NCBI RefSeq assembly: GCF_019774615.1
Contig: NZ_CP081496.1
Location: forward strand, 248,001 to 312,000
Source: Streptomyces sp. BHT-5-2
GTDB taxonomy: Bacteria; Actinomycetota; Actinomycetes; Streptomycetales; Streptomycetaceae
Direction of reading: 5' to 3'
Length of the DNA: 64,000 nt
Positions 1 to 8,443 of the stretch are shown in pieces. Position numbers and translations under genes: made by a program. Within the stretch, counting starts at the first letter, position 1, and every line of letters starts with the position of its first letter. Below the pieces are notes generated by a model. It had not been told where the DNA came from, did not search any database, and was given only the letters and a program-made list of their open reading frames with translations.

Positions 1-77
1 CCCTGGACGCACTGGACCGGGCGACCCCCGGACCGCCCCGACGGGCCTACACCCGCCTGCGGGCGGAATGGGCATAG
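1..77 (+). CDS. C-terminal fragment of an unknown protein
   Basis: The frame starting at base 3 reads without a stop to TAG at 75-77 and gives a charged, helix-like tail ending LRAEWA. The upstream part is outside the window, so no function can be assigned. It is called coding because this frame has strong G/C at third positions and ends cleanly before the convergent small gene on the other strand. Confidence 0.45.
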   Translation, partial: LDALDRATPGPPRRAYTRLRAEWA

Positions 78-134
78 AGCGGGAGGAATGGGCATAGAGG
101 GAAGTACCCGCCCGTCACCGCGGTTGCCGGTGAC

Positions 135-476
135 TCACCCCACCTGGACGCAGTCGCCGCTGCGGGTCTCGGCGCGTTCGCCCGGGGCCAGGACGAGGGC
201 GGGCGGGGGCGGGGAGAGGTCGCTTTCCGTGATGATGGTGATGGGGCGGTCGGTGTCGTTGGCGATGGGTGTGAGGGCGCCGTCGGGGGCGTGGAGGAGG
301 GGGTAGGTGCCGGTCGGGTTGATGTAGGTCGTGCTGCCGATGGTGAGGAATCCGGTGGCCGGGGCGGTGGGCGCGGGGGCGGCCGGGGCCCTGGTGGCGA
401 CCTTGGAGGCGGTCTTGGACCCGATCTTGGAGCCGGTCTTGGTGAGGGGGGTCAGGAGTTGGCTGATGCGGCGCAT
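135..476 (-). CDS. Small hypothetical protein (113 aa)
   Basis: The 113-residue protein starts at ATG 476, which is preceded by a good ribosome binding site (GGAGGAAC read on the minus strand). The first ~25 residues are basic and rich in Lys/Ser/Thr, followed by an Ala/Pro stretch. The C-terminal half (for example TTYINPTGTYPLLHAP) looks like a small beta-rich domain, and there is one Cys near the end. No membrane segment or known motif is visible. A longer antisense frame over the same bases (115-582) is low-complexity and was rejected. Function unknown. Confidence 0.6.
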   Translation of the reverse strand: MRRISQLLTPLTKTGSKIGSKTASKVATRAPAAPAPTAPATGFLTIGSTTYINPTGTYPLLHAPDGALTPIANDTDRPITIITESDLSPPPPALVLAPGERAETRSGDCVQVG

Positions 477-483
477 GGCGTCG

Positions 484-555
484 TTCCTCCGTCGATTCCG
501 TTGATTCCGTGACGTCCGTCGTTTCCGTTGCTTCCGTTGCTTCCGTTGTTTCCGT
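484..555. repeat. Degenerate 9-bp tandem repeat upstream of the small gene
   Basis: About six copies of a TTCCGTTGC-like 9-mer (variants TTCCGTTGA and TTCCGTTGT) are stacked just upstream of the minus-strand gene that starts at 476. This is a simple-sequence array in its 5' leader or promoter. It has no evident dyad symmetry. It could be replication slippage or a cluster of binding sites. Confidence 0.6.
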
Positions 556-775
556 TGCTTCGAGGGTTGGCGGGAGAACCAACCTTCGTCACTCAGAGTA
601 GTCGGATCGGGGTGGGGTCGTCAGCGGCGCGCGGGAGTGGCGCGGGGGCGCGAGGCGGCAAGGTGCGCGCCGAGGGCGGTCGTCCGGCCGGTCGCTCGTG
701 CGGTGGCGCGGTGGGTGGCCCGGCCGGTGGGCGCGTCCGCACCCGACCACCACGGCCCGGCCCCTCCCCCGCCCC

Positions 776-1468
776 TCAGTCGTCCAGTGGCAGTGCCAGG
801 TCCCGGACGTGGCCCGCGAGGAGTTGGACCGCGGCGTCGACGGCGGCCTGGGGGTTCCGGGCGCGGATGGCGTCGGTGAGGCGGGAGTGCGGGTCGGTGG
901 CGGCGGCGTCGGCGGTGTCCAGGCAGGCGGCGCGGCGGAGTTCCGCGCGCAGGGCGGTGCTGAGGGAGCGGTAGATGTCGGCGAGCACGGGGTTGGCGCC
1001 GGCCTCGGCGACCAGGATGTGGAACTCCGCGTCGGCCGCGGTGAACGCCTCGCTGTCGTGGGCCGCGAGGGCGGCCCCGCGGCGCTCCAGGGCGGCCTCG
1101 ATGCCGGCGAGCTGGGCGTCGGTGCGGTGCTTGGCGGCCTGCCGGGCGGCGACCACGTCGAGCCCCTGGCGGACCTGGGTGACATGGCTCAGCTCGGCGC
1201 GCTCCAGACGGCGGCGGAGGGCGACCGCGCTGTCGTCGTCGGAGATCACGAACGTGCCGTCGCCCTGGCGGGGTTCGAGGAGTCCGGAGTGGACGAGCGA
1301 GCGCACGGCCTCGCGGACCGAGGCGCGGCTGACGCCGAGGGCCTCGGACAGGGCGCTCTCCGGCGGGATGCGGCTGCCCACGGGCCAGGTGCCGCTCACG
1401 ATCTGGCCGCGGATCTCGTCGGTCGCGGACTCCACGAGCGACACCCGGCCCTTGCGGACGGACTGCAC
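776..1468 (-). CDS. GntR-family (FadR subfamily) transcriptional regulator
   Basis: The 230-residue protein has the two-domain layout of FadR-type GntR regulators. An N-terminal winged helix (about 10-75) carries the family pattern GSRIPPESALSEALGVSRASVREAVR followed by a wing ending GDGTFV. An all-helical FCD effector domain (about 90-225) contains conserved Asp/His-type metal-ligand positions such as DAEFH and SRLTDAI. Members usually repress metabolic genes and respond to small carboxylates. The target is not evident: no metabolic gene is adjacent, and the GlnX-like operon is divergent across a 420-bp gap, so either autoregulation or control of that operon is possible. Confidence 0.9.
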   Translation of the reverse strand: MQSVRKGRVSLVESATDEIRGQIVSGTWPVGSRIPPESALSEALGVSRASVREAVRSLVHSGLLEPRQGDGTFVISDDDSAVALRRRLERAELSHVTQVRQGLDVVAARQAAKHRTDAQLAGIEAALERRGAALAAHDSEAFTAADAEFHILVAEAGANPVLADIYRSLSTALRAELRRAACLDTADAAATDPHSRLTDAIRARNPQAAVDAAVQLLAGHVRDLALPLDD

Positions 1469-1889
1469 TCGATCACTCCCTTTCTCGGCGGGACGGACGT
1501 CTTCGGCCGTCGCGGAGAGGCGGACGGGTCCGGCGCGGGCGTCGTGGGGCTCTCGTGCGGTGCGGGTCCCATGGGGCGGGACTCCGGACGCGTGTCACCC
1601 GGGGCGGCGGCCGGCGGCGGAGCGTCCGATCCCGGTCGCCAGGTATCGGCGACTCCTCGTAAGCGTAATGCGGGGAACCGGGGGCGGCGGGCGGGCGTGA
1701 TGAAGGGTGGTGGGGCGCCGGCGGAAGGCCGTCGGAGGACCGCGGGGCGTTCGGCGTTCCGAACAAGATCGGGTCAAGTCCGGTGTGCCGACCGGGGGAC
1801 ACGGACATACTGACGGCCGTGCGCCTCGTGCCCGCGGGCGCCGGGCTCGGGACCGGCCCGCAGTCAGCGACCCAGGGGGTGGTTCGTCG
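1469..1889. promoter_or_regulatory. Divergent intergenic region, GntR regulator / kinase operon
   Basis: There is no convincing gene in this 420-bp stretch; the open frames crossing it are shadows. It must hold the promoters for the minus-strand GntR gene and the plus-strand signalling operon. An AGGGGG ribosome site at 1874-1879 serves the GTG start at 1890. I could not pick out a confident -35/-10 pair or operator. Confidence 0.5.
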
Positions 1890-3380
1890 GTGTCGTCGAT
1901 GTCCTCGGTGTCGTCGGTGTCGTCGGTGTCGTCCGAGTCCTCGGCGTCCGCTCTGCCGTCCGGCGCTTCGGTGCCCCCGGGGGCGCCCGGCGGCCCTGGC
2001 GAGCCGTCCGCCGCGCGCCGGCGCACCGCGTGGGCCGAGGGCGTGGACCGGCTGCGGGCGGCCGCGACGACCGAGCCGGGGCGGCTGCGCGCCATCGGGG
2101 CGGTGCTGGCGCTGCTGCTCCTGGTGTTCGGGGCGGCCACCGCCTGGCAGGTGACGGACCGGTCGCGGGCCGCCGACGACGTGGTGCTGCGCAGCCAGCC
2201 GCTGACCGCGGACGCGGCGAGCATCTACCGCTCGCTGGCGGACGCCGACACCACGGCCGCCGGCGGGTTCCTGGCGGGCGGCACGGAGTCCCCGGCGACC
2301 CGGGCGCGCTACGAGCAGGACCTGGCGACCGCGTCGCGGCTGCTGGTGAAGGCGGCGGCGCAGGCGCGGGTGCCGGGCCCGGAGGGCCGGGCGGCGGATC
2401 CGGCCGGGACGCAGATCGCCCGGCTGAACACCCTGCTGCCGCGGTACACCGGGCTGATCGAGACGGCCCGCACCAACAACCGGCAGGGGCTGCCCCTGGG
2501 CGGCGCCTATCTGCGCTACGCCAACGAGCGGATGCGGACGGAACTCCTCCCGGCGGCCCGGGAGTTGTACGACGCGGAGCGCCAGCGGCTCGCCGCCGAC
2601 GTGCAGCGGGCCACCGCGCGGCCGTGGTGGGCGCTGGCCGCGGGGGCGCCGGCGCTGGCCGCTCTGGTGTGGGCGCAGCGCCGGCACCACCGCCGCACCA
2701 ACCGGGTGTTCAACCACGGTCTGCTGGCGGCGACGGCGGCCTCGGTGGCGGTGCTGCTGTGGCTGGTGGCGGCGCACGTCGTGGCGCGGGCCGGGCTGAC
2801 CGCCGCGGATGCGCACGGCGCCCGGTCGCTGCAGGTGCTCAACACCGCCCGGATCGACGCCCTGCGGGCGCGGGCGGACGAGAATCTGACGCTGGTGGCG
2901 CGCGGCGCGGTGCTGACCGCCGACCAGAAGGACTTCTACGAGGTCGACTTCCAGGCGAAGATGGGGCGGCTGGCGGGCCCGGCGGACGGCCCGGGCCCGG
3001 TGGGCGGCGCGGGGGAGCTGGGGCGGGCGCTGGTGTCGGCGGGCGACGAGACGGGGCGGGGGCCGGTGCGGGACGCGGTGGCTGCCCTGGGGCAGTGGCG
3101 GGCCCGGCACGCCGCGGCGCGGGCGGCGGACGACCGGGGCGACTACCACCGGGCGCTGGCGCAGGTGATCGGCGGGGGCGGCTCGACGGGCGCGTCGTTC
3201 GACCGGGTCGACACCGGGCTGGAGCGAGCGCTCGTCCATGAGCAGGCGCGGTTCCGGTCGGCGGCGGATCGCGGGCGGGCGGCGTTCGGCCTGCTGGCCG
3301 CGGGCGCCGGGGTGTTGGCCGTCGTGGCCGCGGTCGCGGCGGTGCTGGGGATCGGGCGCAGGCTGTCGGAGTACCGGTGA
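1890..3380 (+). CDS. GlnX-like four-helix sensor membrane protein
   Basis: GTG 1890 is preferred because AGGGGG lies 9-10 bases upstream; the open frame extends to 1707 but that part is out of character. The N-terminus is a Ser/Val run (SSVSS repeats) and Pro/Gly linker. A first membrane helix follows (AIGAVLALLLLVFGAATAWQ), then a ~190-residue helical extracytoplasmic segment, two central membrane helices (ALAALVWAQ and LAATAASVAVLLWLVAAHVV), a second helical extracytoplasmic segment, and a final helix near the C-terminus (GLLAAGAGVLAVVAAVAAVLGIG). This layout and the position directly before a GlnH-like binding protein and PknG kinase match mycobacterial GlnX, which passes amino-acid binding by GlnH to PknG. 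The sensing role is inferred from that gene order. Confidence 0.75.
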   Translation: MSSMSSVSSVSSVSSESSASALPSGASVPPGAPGGPGEPSAARRRTAWAEGVDRLRAAATTEPGRLRAIGAVLALLLLVFGAATAWQVTDRSRAADDVVLRSQPLTADAASIYRSLADADTTAAGGFLAGGTESPATRARYEQDLATASRLLVKAAAQARVPGPEGRAADPAGTQIARLNTLLPRYTGLIETARTNNRQGLPLGGAYLRYANERMRTELLPAARELYDAERQRLAADVQRATARPWWALAAGAPALAALVWAQRRHHRRTNRVFNHGLLAATAASVAVLLWLVAAHVVARAGLTAADAHGARSLQVLNTARIDALRARADENLTLVARGAVLTADQKDFYEVDFQAKMGRLAGPADGPGPVGGAGELGRALVSAGDETGRGPVRDAVAALGQWRARHAAARAADDRGDYHRALAQVIGGGGSTGASFDRVDTGLERALVHEQARFRSAADRGRAAFGLLAAGAGVLAVVAAVAAVLGIGRRLSEYR

Positions 3381-3394
3381 GGAGGTCCGGGGAG

Positions 3395-4402
3395 ATGGGG
3401 ACGCGCGGGCGGGGGCTGCGGAATCTGCGGGCCGTCCTGGCGCCGGTCGTGGCGGGCATGGCCGTGATGGCGGCGACCGCGACGGTGCTGGTGCCCGCGC
3501 TGGGCCATGGGGCGCGCCCGGACGCCCCGGGCCCGGTGGCGACGCACCGCTCGTACGGGCCGGGGACGCCGCACGCGGCACCGGCCGCGGCGCGGTGCAC
3601 ACCGGGCACGGCGGCGCAGAGCCTGCGGCCCTCGCCCGCCGACGGGCCGGCGGTGGAGCGGATCAGGAAGAAGGGCCAACTGGTCGTCGGGGTGGACCAG
3701 AACACCTACCGGTGGGGGTACCGCGACCGGGACACCGGCCGGCTGGAGGGCTTCGACATCGACCTGGCGCGGGCGATCGCCCAGGACATCCTGGGGCCGG
3801 ACGCCAAGGTCGTCTTCCAGGCGGTGCCGACCAACCAGCGGATCCCGGCGGTGCGGCAGCGCACGGTGGACATGGTGGTGCGGACGATGACGATCAACTG
3901 CGCGCGCAAGGAGCAGGTGGCGTTCTCGACGGCGTACTTCCAGGCGGGGCAGCAGGTGCTGGCGCCGAAGGAGTCGCCGATCACGGCGTTCGACGACTCG
4001 TTGCGCGGCAGGCGGGTGTGCACCGCGGCGGGTTCGACGGGCGAGGCGGAGCTGGCGCGGCGCAACCACGGTGCGAAGGTGCTGACCGCGCCCAACCAGC
4101 TGGACTGCCTGGTGCGGCTCCAGTTGGGCGAGGCGGACGCGGTGGTCACCGACAGTGCGCTGGCGGCGGCGCAGGCGGCGCAGGACCCGACGGTGGAGCT
4201 GAAGGGCCGGCCGTTCACCGACGAGTCGTACGGGGTGGCGATGAACAAGGACGACCCGGATCTGGTGCGCCGGGTCAACAAGGTCCTGGACGACTACCGC
4301 AGCGGCGGGGACGACAGTCCCTGGATGCGGGCGTACCGGAAGTGGTTGCAGGCCGATCTGCCCGGCATATCGGGGCCGCCCGCACCGGAGTACGGCGACT
4401 GA
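3395..4402 (+). CDS. GlnH-like glutamate/aspartate-type solute-binding protein
   Basis: This is a family 3 extracellular solute-binding protein of about 335 residues. The GTG at 3377 overlaps the previous stop, but ATG 3395 has GGAGG 9 bases upstream and is preferred. A hydrophobic N-terminal segment (VVAGMAVMAATATVLVPALG) exports or anchors it. No lipobox Cys follows, unlike mycobacterial GlnH, which is a lipoprotein. The binding domain begins at about residue 90 with IRKKGQLVVGVD and contains GFDIDLARAIA, NQRIPAVRQRTVDMVV and VCTAAGSTGE, all typical of polar amino-acid binders. No ABC permease is nearby, so a signalling role with the GlnX-like protein and PknG is likelier than transport. 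Confidence 0.85.
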   Translation: MGTRGRGLRNLRAVLAPVVAGMAVMAATATVLVPALGHGARPDAPGPVATHRSYGPGTPHAAPAAARCTPGTAAQSLRPSPADGPAVERIRKKGQLVVGVDQNTYRWGYRDRDTGRLEGFDIDLARAIAQDILGPDAKVVFQAVPTNQRIPAVRQRTVDMVVRTMTINCARKEQVAFSTAYFQAGQQVLAPKESPITAFDDSLRGRRVCTAAGSTGEAELARRNHGAKVLTAPNQLDCLVRLQLGEADAVVTDSALAAAQAAQDPTVELKGRPFTDESYGVAMNKDDPDLVRRVNKVLDDYRSGGDDSPWMRAYRKWLQADLPGISGPPAPEYGD

Positions 4403-4588
4403 GGGCGGCGCGGACGGTCGGTGCCTGCTGCGCGCAGCGGGCCGGGAGCCGGGGGACGGGTGCGCCACGGGGCGCCGGATGGGTCCACTATGGAGGGGCT
4501 GGAGCGGGGGCGAGGAGCCGAAGGGCCCGGCGGGCGACGCCGGGTGCACCAACCGCCGTGCACGGTACGCGTATTGGAGAGGTGATCG

Positions 4589-5902
4589 ATGGGGGTCCCT
4601 GGACCCTTCCCCGGCTCGGCGGGAAGGCCCGATGCCCCGGCGGTGGACCGGGAGGAGGTGGACCGCGCGCTGGCGCGGCTCGGCGCGGAGTACGAGGCGA
4701 TCGAGACGTCGCTGCTGGCGTTGCAGGACCACGCCGGCCGCCGGCTCCTGGAGGGCGCCGAGCTGTCGGGCGTCAGCAAGGAGCGCTGGGCCGAGACGGA
4801 GCGGTCCCTCGCGCTGCTGTGGTCGCTGTTCGACGCGTACACGGAGGTGTTGACGGCCGCCCGGGAGCTGCGGGCGCGGCGCCGCTGGCCGTCCGCCGAG
4901 GAGCTGGCGGAGCTGTCCGAGCTGCTGCACGGCGGCGGGGTGACGGTCCCGGCCGCGGACGCGCCGGGCGCCGGGGACGGCGGCGGCGCGGAGCGGATCG
5001 GCCTGGCGGAGCTGGTGGGACGGCTGAACGGCCTGTACGCGCGGTCGCTGGACGTCATCGTGGCGGCGGACGCGGTGTGGTCGGCGCTGCCGGCCCGGAT
5101 AGACCTGCTGGCGGAGGAGTTGCGGCGGACGCGCTCGCTGGCGCATTCGGTGGGGGTGCGTCCGGGGGAGCATCCGGCCGGTGACGATCTGGAGCGGATC
5201 ACCGAGGAGTTGACGCGGCTGCGGGCCCTGGTGATCGCCGATCCGCTGGCGTTCTGGGTGTCGTCGGGGGCGGGCAGCGCGGCGCCGGGCGGGGGGCGTC
5301 CGGACACCGCCCGCTACGACCGGGCGGCGCGGGCGCTGGAGGACATCCGGCGCGAGGTGGCGGCGGTGCTGGACGTGCGGCAGGACGCGGAGCGACGGCT
5401 GATGCTGCTGCGCGACGTGCTGTCGCGGGCGGACCGGACGCTGACCGAGGCGCGGCAGGCGCGCGGGGAGGTGCTGGCGAAGATCGCCGCGTCGGAGGTG
5501 CCGGCGGTCAGCGGCCCGTCGACGGTGCTGCACGAGCAGTTGGCGGCGGCCGCGGAGTACCGCCGCCGGTCGCAGTGGCACCGCCTGTCGCCGCTGCTGG
5601 ACAGCCTGGAGGAGCGGGCGGAGGACGAACTCCGGCGGGCCCGGGAGTCGTTGACGGCGGTGACCGCGCCGCTGGCCGTCCGGGCCGAGCTGCGCGGCCG
5701 GCTGGACGCGTACCGGGCGCGGGTGGCGCGGTGCGGCCTGGCGGAGGACCCGATGCTGATGGAGCGCTATGACGTGGCGCGCCGGATGCTGTGGAGCGCG
5801 CCGTGCGATCTGCGGGCGGCGGAGCAGGCCGTGTGGCGCTATCAGGAGGCGGCGGCGGAGGCGATGGTCCCGGAGCCGCGGGACGGCAGGGCGGAGTCGT
5901 GA
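4589..5902 (+). CDS. Alpha-helical coiled-coil protein of the PknG locus
   Basis: The 437-residue protein is dominated by charged Ala/Leu/Arg/Glu helices with heptad character, for example around EEVDRALARLGAEYEAIE and RAREEL-like stretches. It has no signal peptide, membrane segment or catalytic motif. It lies 186 bases after the GlnH-like gene and its TGA overlaps the PknG GTG by 4 bases, so it is translationally coupled to the kinase. A structural or adaptor role between the membrane sensor and kinase is a guess from position only; the mycobacterial glnX-glnH-pknG cluster has no such gene. Confidence 0.8.
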   Translation: MGVPGPFPGSAGRPDAPAVDREEVDRALARLGAEYEAIETSLLALQDHAGRRLLEGAELSGVSKERWAETERSLALLWSLFDAYTEVLTAARELRARRRWPSAEELAELSELLHGGGVTVPAADAPGAGDGGGAERIGLAELVGRLNGLYARSLDVIVAADAVWSALPARIDLLAEELRRTRSLAHSVGVRPGEHPAGDDLERITEELTRLRALVIADPLAFWVSSGAGSAAPGGGRPDTARYDRAARALEDIRREVAAVLDVRQDAERRLMLLRDVLSRADRTLTEARQARGEVLAKIAASEVPAVSGPSTVLHEQLAAAAEYRRRSQWHRLSPLLDSLEERAEDELRRARESLTAVTAPLAVRAELRGRLDAYRARVARCGLAEDPMLMERYDVARRMLWSAPCDLRAAEQAVWRYQEAAAEAMVPEPRDGRAES

Positions 5903-8442
5903 CGGAGCGGGACGGGGGGCGGTGCCAGCGCCGGGACTGCGACGGGCGATACGAAGACGTCGGCGACGGGGAGTTGTACTGCGACGAGTGCGGGCTGGCG
6001 CCGGTGGTGTCGCCCGAGGGGCTGCTGTCGGCGACCGCGACGGTGCTGACGCAGCGGGTCGACGAGGGCGGTGCGACGGTCGCGGCGCCGCCGCCGACCG
6101 GTGCCCCGAGGCGGCGGACGGCCGGGACGCACGTCCCGGGGCGGCGGGCGGGCGGCCGGTCCGGGAGCGGGCCGGGCGGCCGGACGCCGCCGGTGGTGCG
6201 CGGCAGCGGCCGGGGAGCCGGCGGCCCCGCCTCGGGGTCCGGGGGCGGTTCCGGTGCGTCGCACGGGCGGCTGGGCGCCGGGCTGGTGACGGTGCCGCAG
6301 GTGCCGCGGCGCGATCCGCGGTCGGCGGTGCTGGCGCAGCCGGCGGTGCCGGAACGGAAGCGGTTCTGCAGCCGGGGCGAGTGCGGGGCGCCGGTGGGAC
6401 GGGGCCGGGACGGCCGGCCGGGCCCGGCGGAGGGCTTCTGCACCAAGTGCGGCCATCCGTACAGCTTCGTACCGAAGTTGCGGGCCGGGGAGCTGGTGCA
6501 CGACCAGTACGAGGTCGCCGGGTGCCTGGCGCACGGCGGGCTGGGCTGGATCTATCTGGCGCGGGACCGTGCGGTCGACGACCGGTGGGTGGTGCTCAAG
6601 GGGCTGCTGGACACCGGTGACGAGGAGGCGCTGGCGGCGGCGGTGTCCGAGCGGCGGTTCCTGGCCGCGATCGAGCACCCCAACATCGTGCGGATCTACA
6701 ACTTCGTCGAGCACCTGGACCGGGCGACCGGCAGCCGGGACGGCTACATCGTCATGGAGTACGTCGACGGCACCTCCCTGAAGGACCTCGCCAACGAGCG
6801 GCGCACGTCCCAGGGGCGGCGCGACCCGATGCCGGTGGAGCAGGCGTGCGCGTACGGCGTCGAGGCGCTGGAGGCACTCGGCCATCTGCACGCGCGGCAG
6901 TTGCTCTACTGCGACTTCAAGGTCGACAACGCCCTCCAGCAGCACGACCGGCTCAAGCTGATCGACCTGGGCGCGGTGCGGCGCATGGACGACCACGAGA
7001 GCCCGCTGTACGGCACGATCGGCTACCAGGCGCCCGAGGTCGGCGAGATGGGCCCGTCGGTCGCCTCCGACCTCTACACCGTCGCCCGCACCCTCGCCGT
7101 CCTCACCTTCGACTTCCAGGGCTTCACCAACGTCTTCGCGGACTGTCTGCCGGATCCGGAGCACATCGAGGTGTTCCGTTCCTACGAGTCCTTCTACCGG
7201 CTGCTGGTACGGGCCACCGATCCGGATCCGGGCCGGCGCTTCGGGTCGGCGGAGGAGATGGCCGAGCAGCTGACGGGGGTTCTGCGGGAGGTGGCGGCGC
7301 TCCGTACGGGCGAGCCGCGGCCGGCGCACTCCACCCTGTTCGGGCCCGAACTGCGGGTGGTGGGCACGGAGCTGATGGGGCCGCCGGCCGGCGACAGTTC
7401 GCTGCTGGGCGGCCGGCGGACCGGCCGGCGGCGCGCCGGGCGGGCCGCGGCACCGGGTCCGGTGCGGGCGGACGGCGGCCCGGAGCTGCGGCCGCTGGAC
7501 GTGGCCGGGGCGGCGCTGGCGCTGCCGGTGCCGCGGGCGGACCCCGACGACCCCAACGCCGGGTTCCTGGCCGGTCTGCACGCCGCGACGCCGGCGGAGC
7601 TGCTGGCCGCCCTGCGCGCGGCGCCCGCCGACTCGCCGGAGCTGCGGCTGCGGACCCTGCGCGCCCGGCTGGAGCTGGGCGGGGCCGCGGCCGCCTCCGA
7701 CGGCGGGCGGGCGGCGGAGGTGTCCGCGGACGACGACTGGCGGGTGGTCTGGCACCGCGGGCTGGCGGCGCTGGCGGCGGGCGACCGGGAGGGCGCCGCG
7801 CTGGCCTTCGACGCGGTCTACGACGCCTTCCCCGGCGAGCAGGCGCCGAAGCTGGCGCTGGGCATCAGCGCCGAACTCCTCGGCCAGTGGGAGAACGCCG
7901 CGGAGTACTACCGCCTCGTCTGGGCGACCGACCGCGGGTATGTGAGCGCCGCGTTCGGACTGGCCCGGGTGCGGCTGGCGGCCGGCGACCGGGAGGGTGC
8001 GGTGGCGGCGCTGGAATCCGTACCGGAGGCGTCCATCCACCACACCGCGGCCCGGATCGCGGCGGTCCGCGCCCGGCTGCGGCAGCGCTCGCCCGAGGAG
8101 GCCCTGCTGCCGGATCTGCGGGCCGCCGCCCAACAGGTCGAGGCGCTGGCCGACTTCGGCCTGGACGACCGGCGCCGGGAACTGCTGGCCACCGAAGTAC
8201 TGGGCAGTGCCCTGGACTGGGTACTCTCCGGGAGCCACGGCGACGGGCCCGGGGCGCCGGGCGGCGGGGAGCCGGCCGGTGCGGCGGTGCCGACGCTGCT
8301 CGGCAGTCCGCTGGACGAGCGCGGGCTGCGGTTCGGGCTGGAGCGCTCGTACCGTCTGCTGGCGCGGCTCGCGCGGCGTGGCGAGGAAAGGATCGAGCTG
8401 GTGGAGCGGGCCAACCGCTTCCGCCCCAGGACATGGGTGTGA
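5899..8442 (+). CDS. PknG-like Ser/Thr protein kinase (zinc ribbon, kinase, TPR)
   Basis: This 847-residue protein has the PknG architecture. A first Cys cluster (CQRRDCDG ... YCDECG) is followed by a Gly/Arg-rich linker and a rubredoxin-like Cys pair set at about 155-190 (CSRGECG ... CTKCGHPY). The kinase domain runs from about 200 to 470, with a Gly-rich loop AHGGLGWIYLARD, the VAIK-type Lys in VVLKG, the catalytic loop YCDFKVDN (Asp near 339) and DLG in place of DFG, as in mycobacterial PknG. The C-terminal half is TPR-like helical repeats (AAEYYRLVWATDRGYVSAAFGLARVRLA). GTG 5899 overlaps the preceding stop by 4 bases. In mycobacteria PknG phosphorylates the FHA protein GarA to control 2-oxoglutarate metabolism; the FHA protein downstream is the natural candidate partner here. 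Confidence 0.93.
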   Translation: MTERDGGRCQRRDCDGRYEDVGDGELYCDECGLAPVVSPEGLLSATATVLTQRVDEGGATVAAPPPTGAPRRRTAGTHVPGRRAGGRSGSGPGGRTPPVVRGSGRGAGGPASGSGGGSGASHGRLGAGLVTVPQVPRRDPRSAVLAQPAVPERKRFCSRGECGAPVGRGRDGRPGPAEGFCTKCGHPYSFVPKLRAGELVHDQYEVAGCLAHGGLGWIYLARDRAVDDRWVVLKGLLDTGDEEALAAAVSERRFLAAIEHPNIVRIYNFVEHLDRATGSRDGYIVMEYVDGTSLKDLANERRTSQGRRDPMPVEQACAYGVEALEALGHLHARQLLYCDFKVDNALQQHDRLKLIDLGAVRRMDDHESPLYGTIGYQAPEVGEMGPSVASDLYTVARTLAVLTFDFQGFTNVFADCLPDPEHIEVFRSYESFYRLLVRATDPDPGRRFGSAEEMAEQLTGVLREVAALRTGEPRPAHSTLFGPELRVVGTELMGPPAGDSSLLGGRRTGRRRAGRAAAPGPVRADGGPELRPLDVAGAALALPVPRADPDDPNAGFLAGLHAATPAELLAALRAAPADSPELRLRTLRARLELGGAAAASDGGRAAEVSADDDWRVVWHRGLAALAAGDREGAALAFDAVYDAFPGEQAPKLALGISAELLGQWENAAEYYRLVWATDRGYVSAAFGLARVRLAAGDREGAVAALESVPEASIHHTAARIAAVRARLRQRSPEEALLPDLRAAAQQVEALADFGLDDRRRELLATEVLGSALDWVLSGSHGDGPGAPGGGEPAGAAVPTLLGSPLDERGLRFGLERSYRLLARLARRGEERIELVERANRFRPRTWV

Positions 8443-8443
8443 C

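Noticed and set aside
115..582. 155-residue minus-strand frame overlapping the 113-residue gene
   Set aside because: Composition is Thr/Glu, Pro, His and Arg runs produced by reading the repeat and the real gene out of frame; no ribosome site.
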